From positions 1,175 to 54,323 of the forward strand of contig NZ_KB892434.1 of the NCBI RefSeq assembly GCF_000373765.1: a stretch of DNA of 53,149 nt, read 5' to 3'. Within the stretch, counting starts at the first letter, position 1. Each line of letters starts with the position of its first letter. The notes under the pieces are model-generated. The model worked only from the letters and a program-made list of their open reading frames with translations, was not told where the DNA came from and did not search any database. Source of the stretch: Legionella shakespearei DSM 23087 (lineage in GTDB: Bacteria > Pseudomonadota > Gammaproteobacteria > Legionellales > Legionellaceae). Positions 53,117 to 53,149 of this stretch are shown here, piece by piece. Made by a program: the position numbers and the translations under genes.

Positions 53117-53149
53117 GTAGCCCGTATTAGGCGTCACCCGTAATACGGG
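53117..53149. repeat. Family B left hairpin (cut by window end)
   Basis: gtagcccgtattaggcgtca then cccgtaatacggg. The inner loop is changed to gcgtcacccg. The second hairpin would lie outside. Confidence 0.8.

Noticed and set aside
52884..53137. Minus-strand frames at the right end
   Set aside because: They are read through family A and C repeats and overlap the end of the large membrane protein gene.
8315..53149. Possible CRISPR array from regularly appearing repeats
   Set aside because: Repeats are dispersed between genes, palindromic, of unequal spacing, and no cas genes are present.

Overview
The window reads as chromosomal DNA of a gammaproteobacterium of the Legionellaceae. This is inferred from recognisable protein content: a secreted RNase T2 like Legionella SrnA, the gene run ptsP-rppH with thyA-lgt, and several large lineage-specific membrane or coiled-coil proteins of the kind common in Legionella. 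The low-GC coding sequence also fits. No rRNA, tRNA, CRISPR array, intact insertion sequence or phage was recognised. The repeat families below do not match repeats I can place in L. pneumophila, so another species is likely.

Layout. 0-2.5 kb: the 5' part of a Ser/Gly-rich 27-bp tandem-repeat gene on the minus strand, a short hypothetical gene, an alpha/beta hydrolase and a small GTG-start gene. 2.6-8.3 kb: a GIN-domain lipoprotein, RNase T2, a TPR-methyltransferase fusion, a cold-shock protein and an amidase. 8.4-15.2 kb: a tightly overlapping minus-strand operon, moxR-DUF58-DUF4381-batA-batB-batC-batD. 15.2-15.9 kb: a gene-free block of palindromic elements. 16-22.7 kb: a tRNA-dihydrouridine synthase, a pteridine-reductase-like SDR, and a translationally coupled operon of a MidA-type methyltransferase, a PTPS-like enzyme with Glu in place of the catalytic Cys, priA and a thioesterase. 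22.7-28.1 kb: minus-strand rppH-ptsP-TSUP permease-lgt-thyA. 28-33.4 kb: two hypothetical proteins, asparaginase, glmU and a small acidic protein. 33.5-39.9 kb: a tandemly duplicated VUT/YhhQ-like membrane protein, a condensation-domain acyltransferase and a carboxylic-acid-reductase-like A-T-R enzyme. The last two genes converge and overlap by 46 bp. 40-46.5 kb: corA, a large hypothetical, and nth-rnfB-like-metG. 46.6-53.1 kb: two small membrane proteins with acidic tails, queC, manC and a large multi-helix membrane protein.

Most intergenic gaps hold short palindromic repeats of a few families. Family A is about 100 bp with inverted arms beginning acgtcgtcctgag. Families B and C are two-hairpin units bounded by gtagccc...gggctac, with an asymmetric spacer and interchangeable stems. 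Family D has arms beginning gttccgcttcc. There are also two unique long palindromes. The most biologically interesting leads are the A-T-R/condensation pair, the tandem VUT protein, the Cys-less PTPS in a pterin/folate setting, and the modular repeat system.
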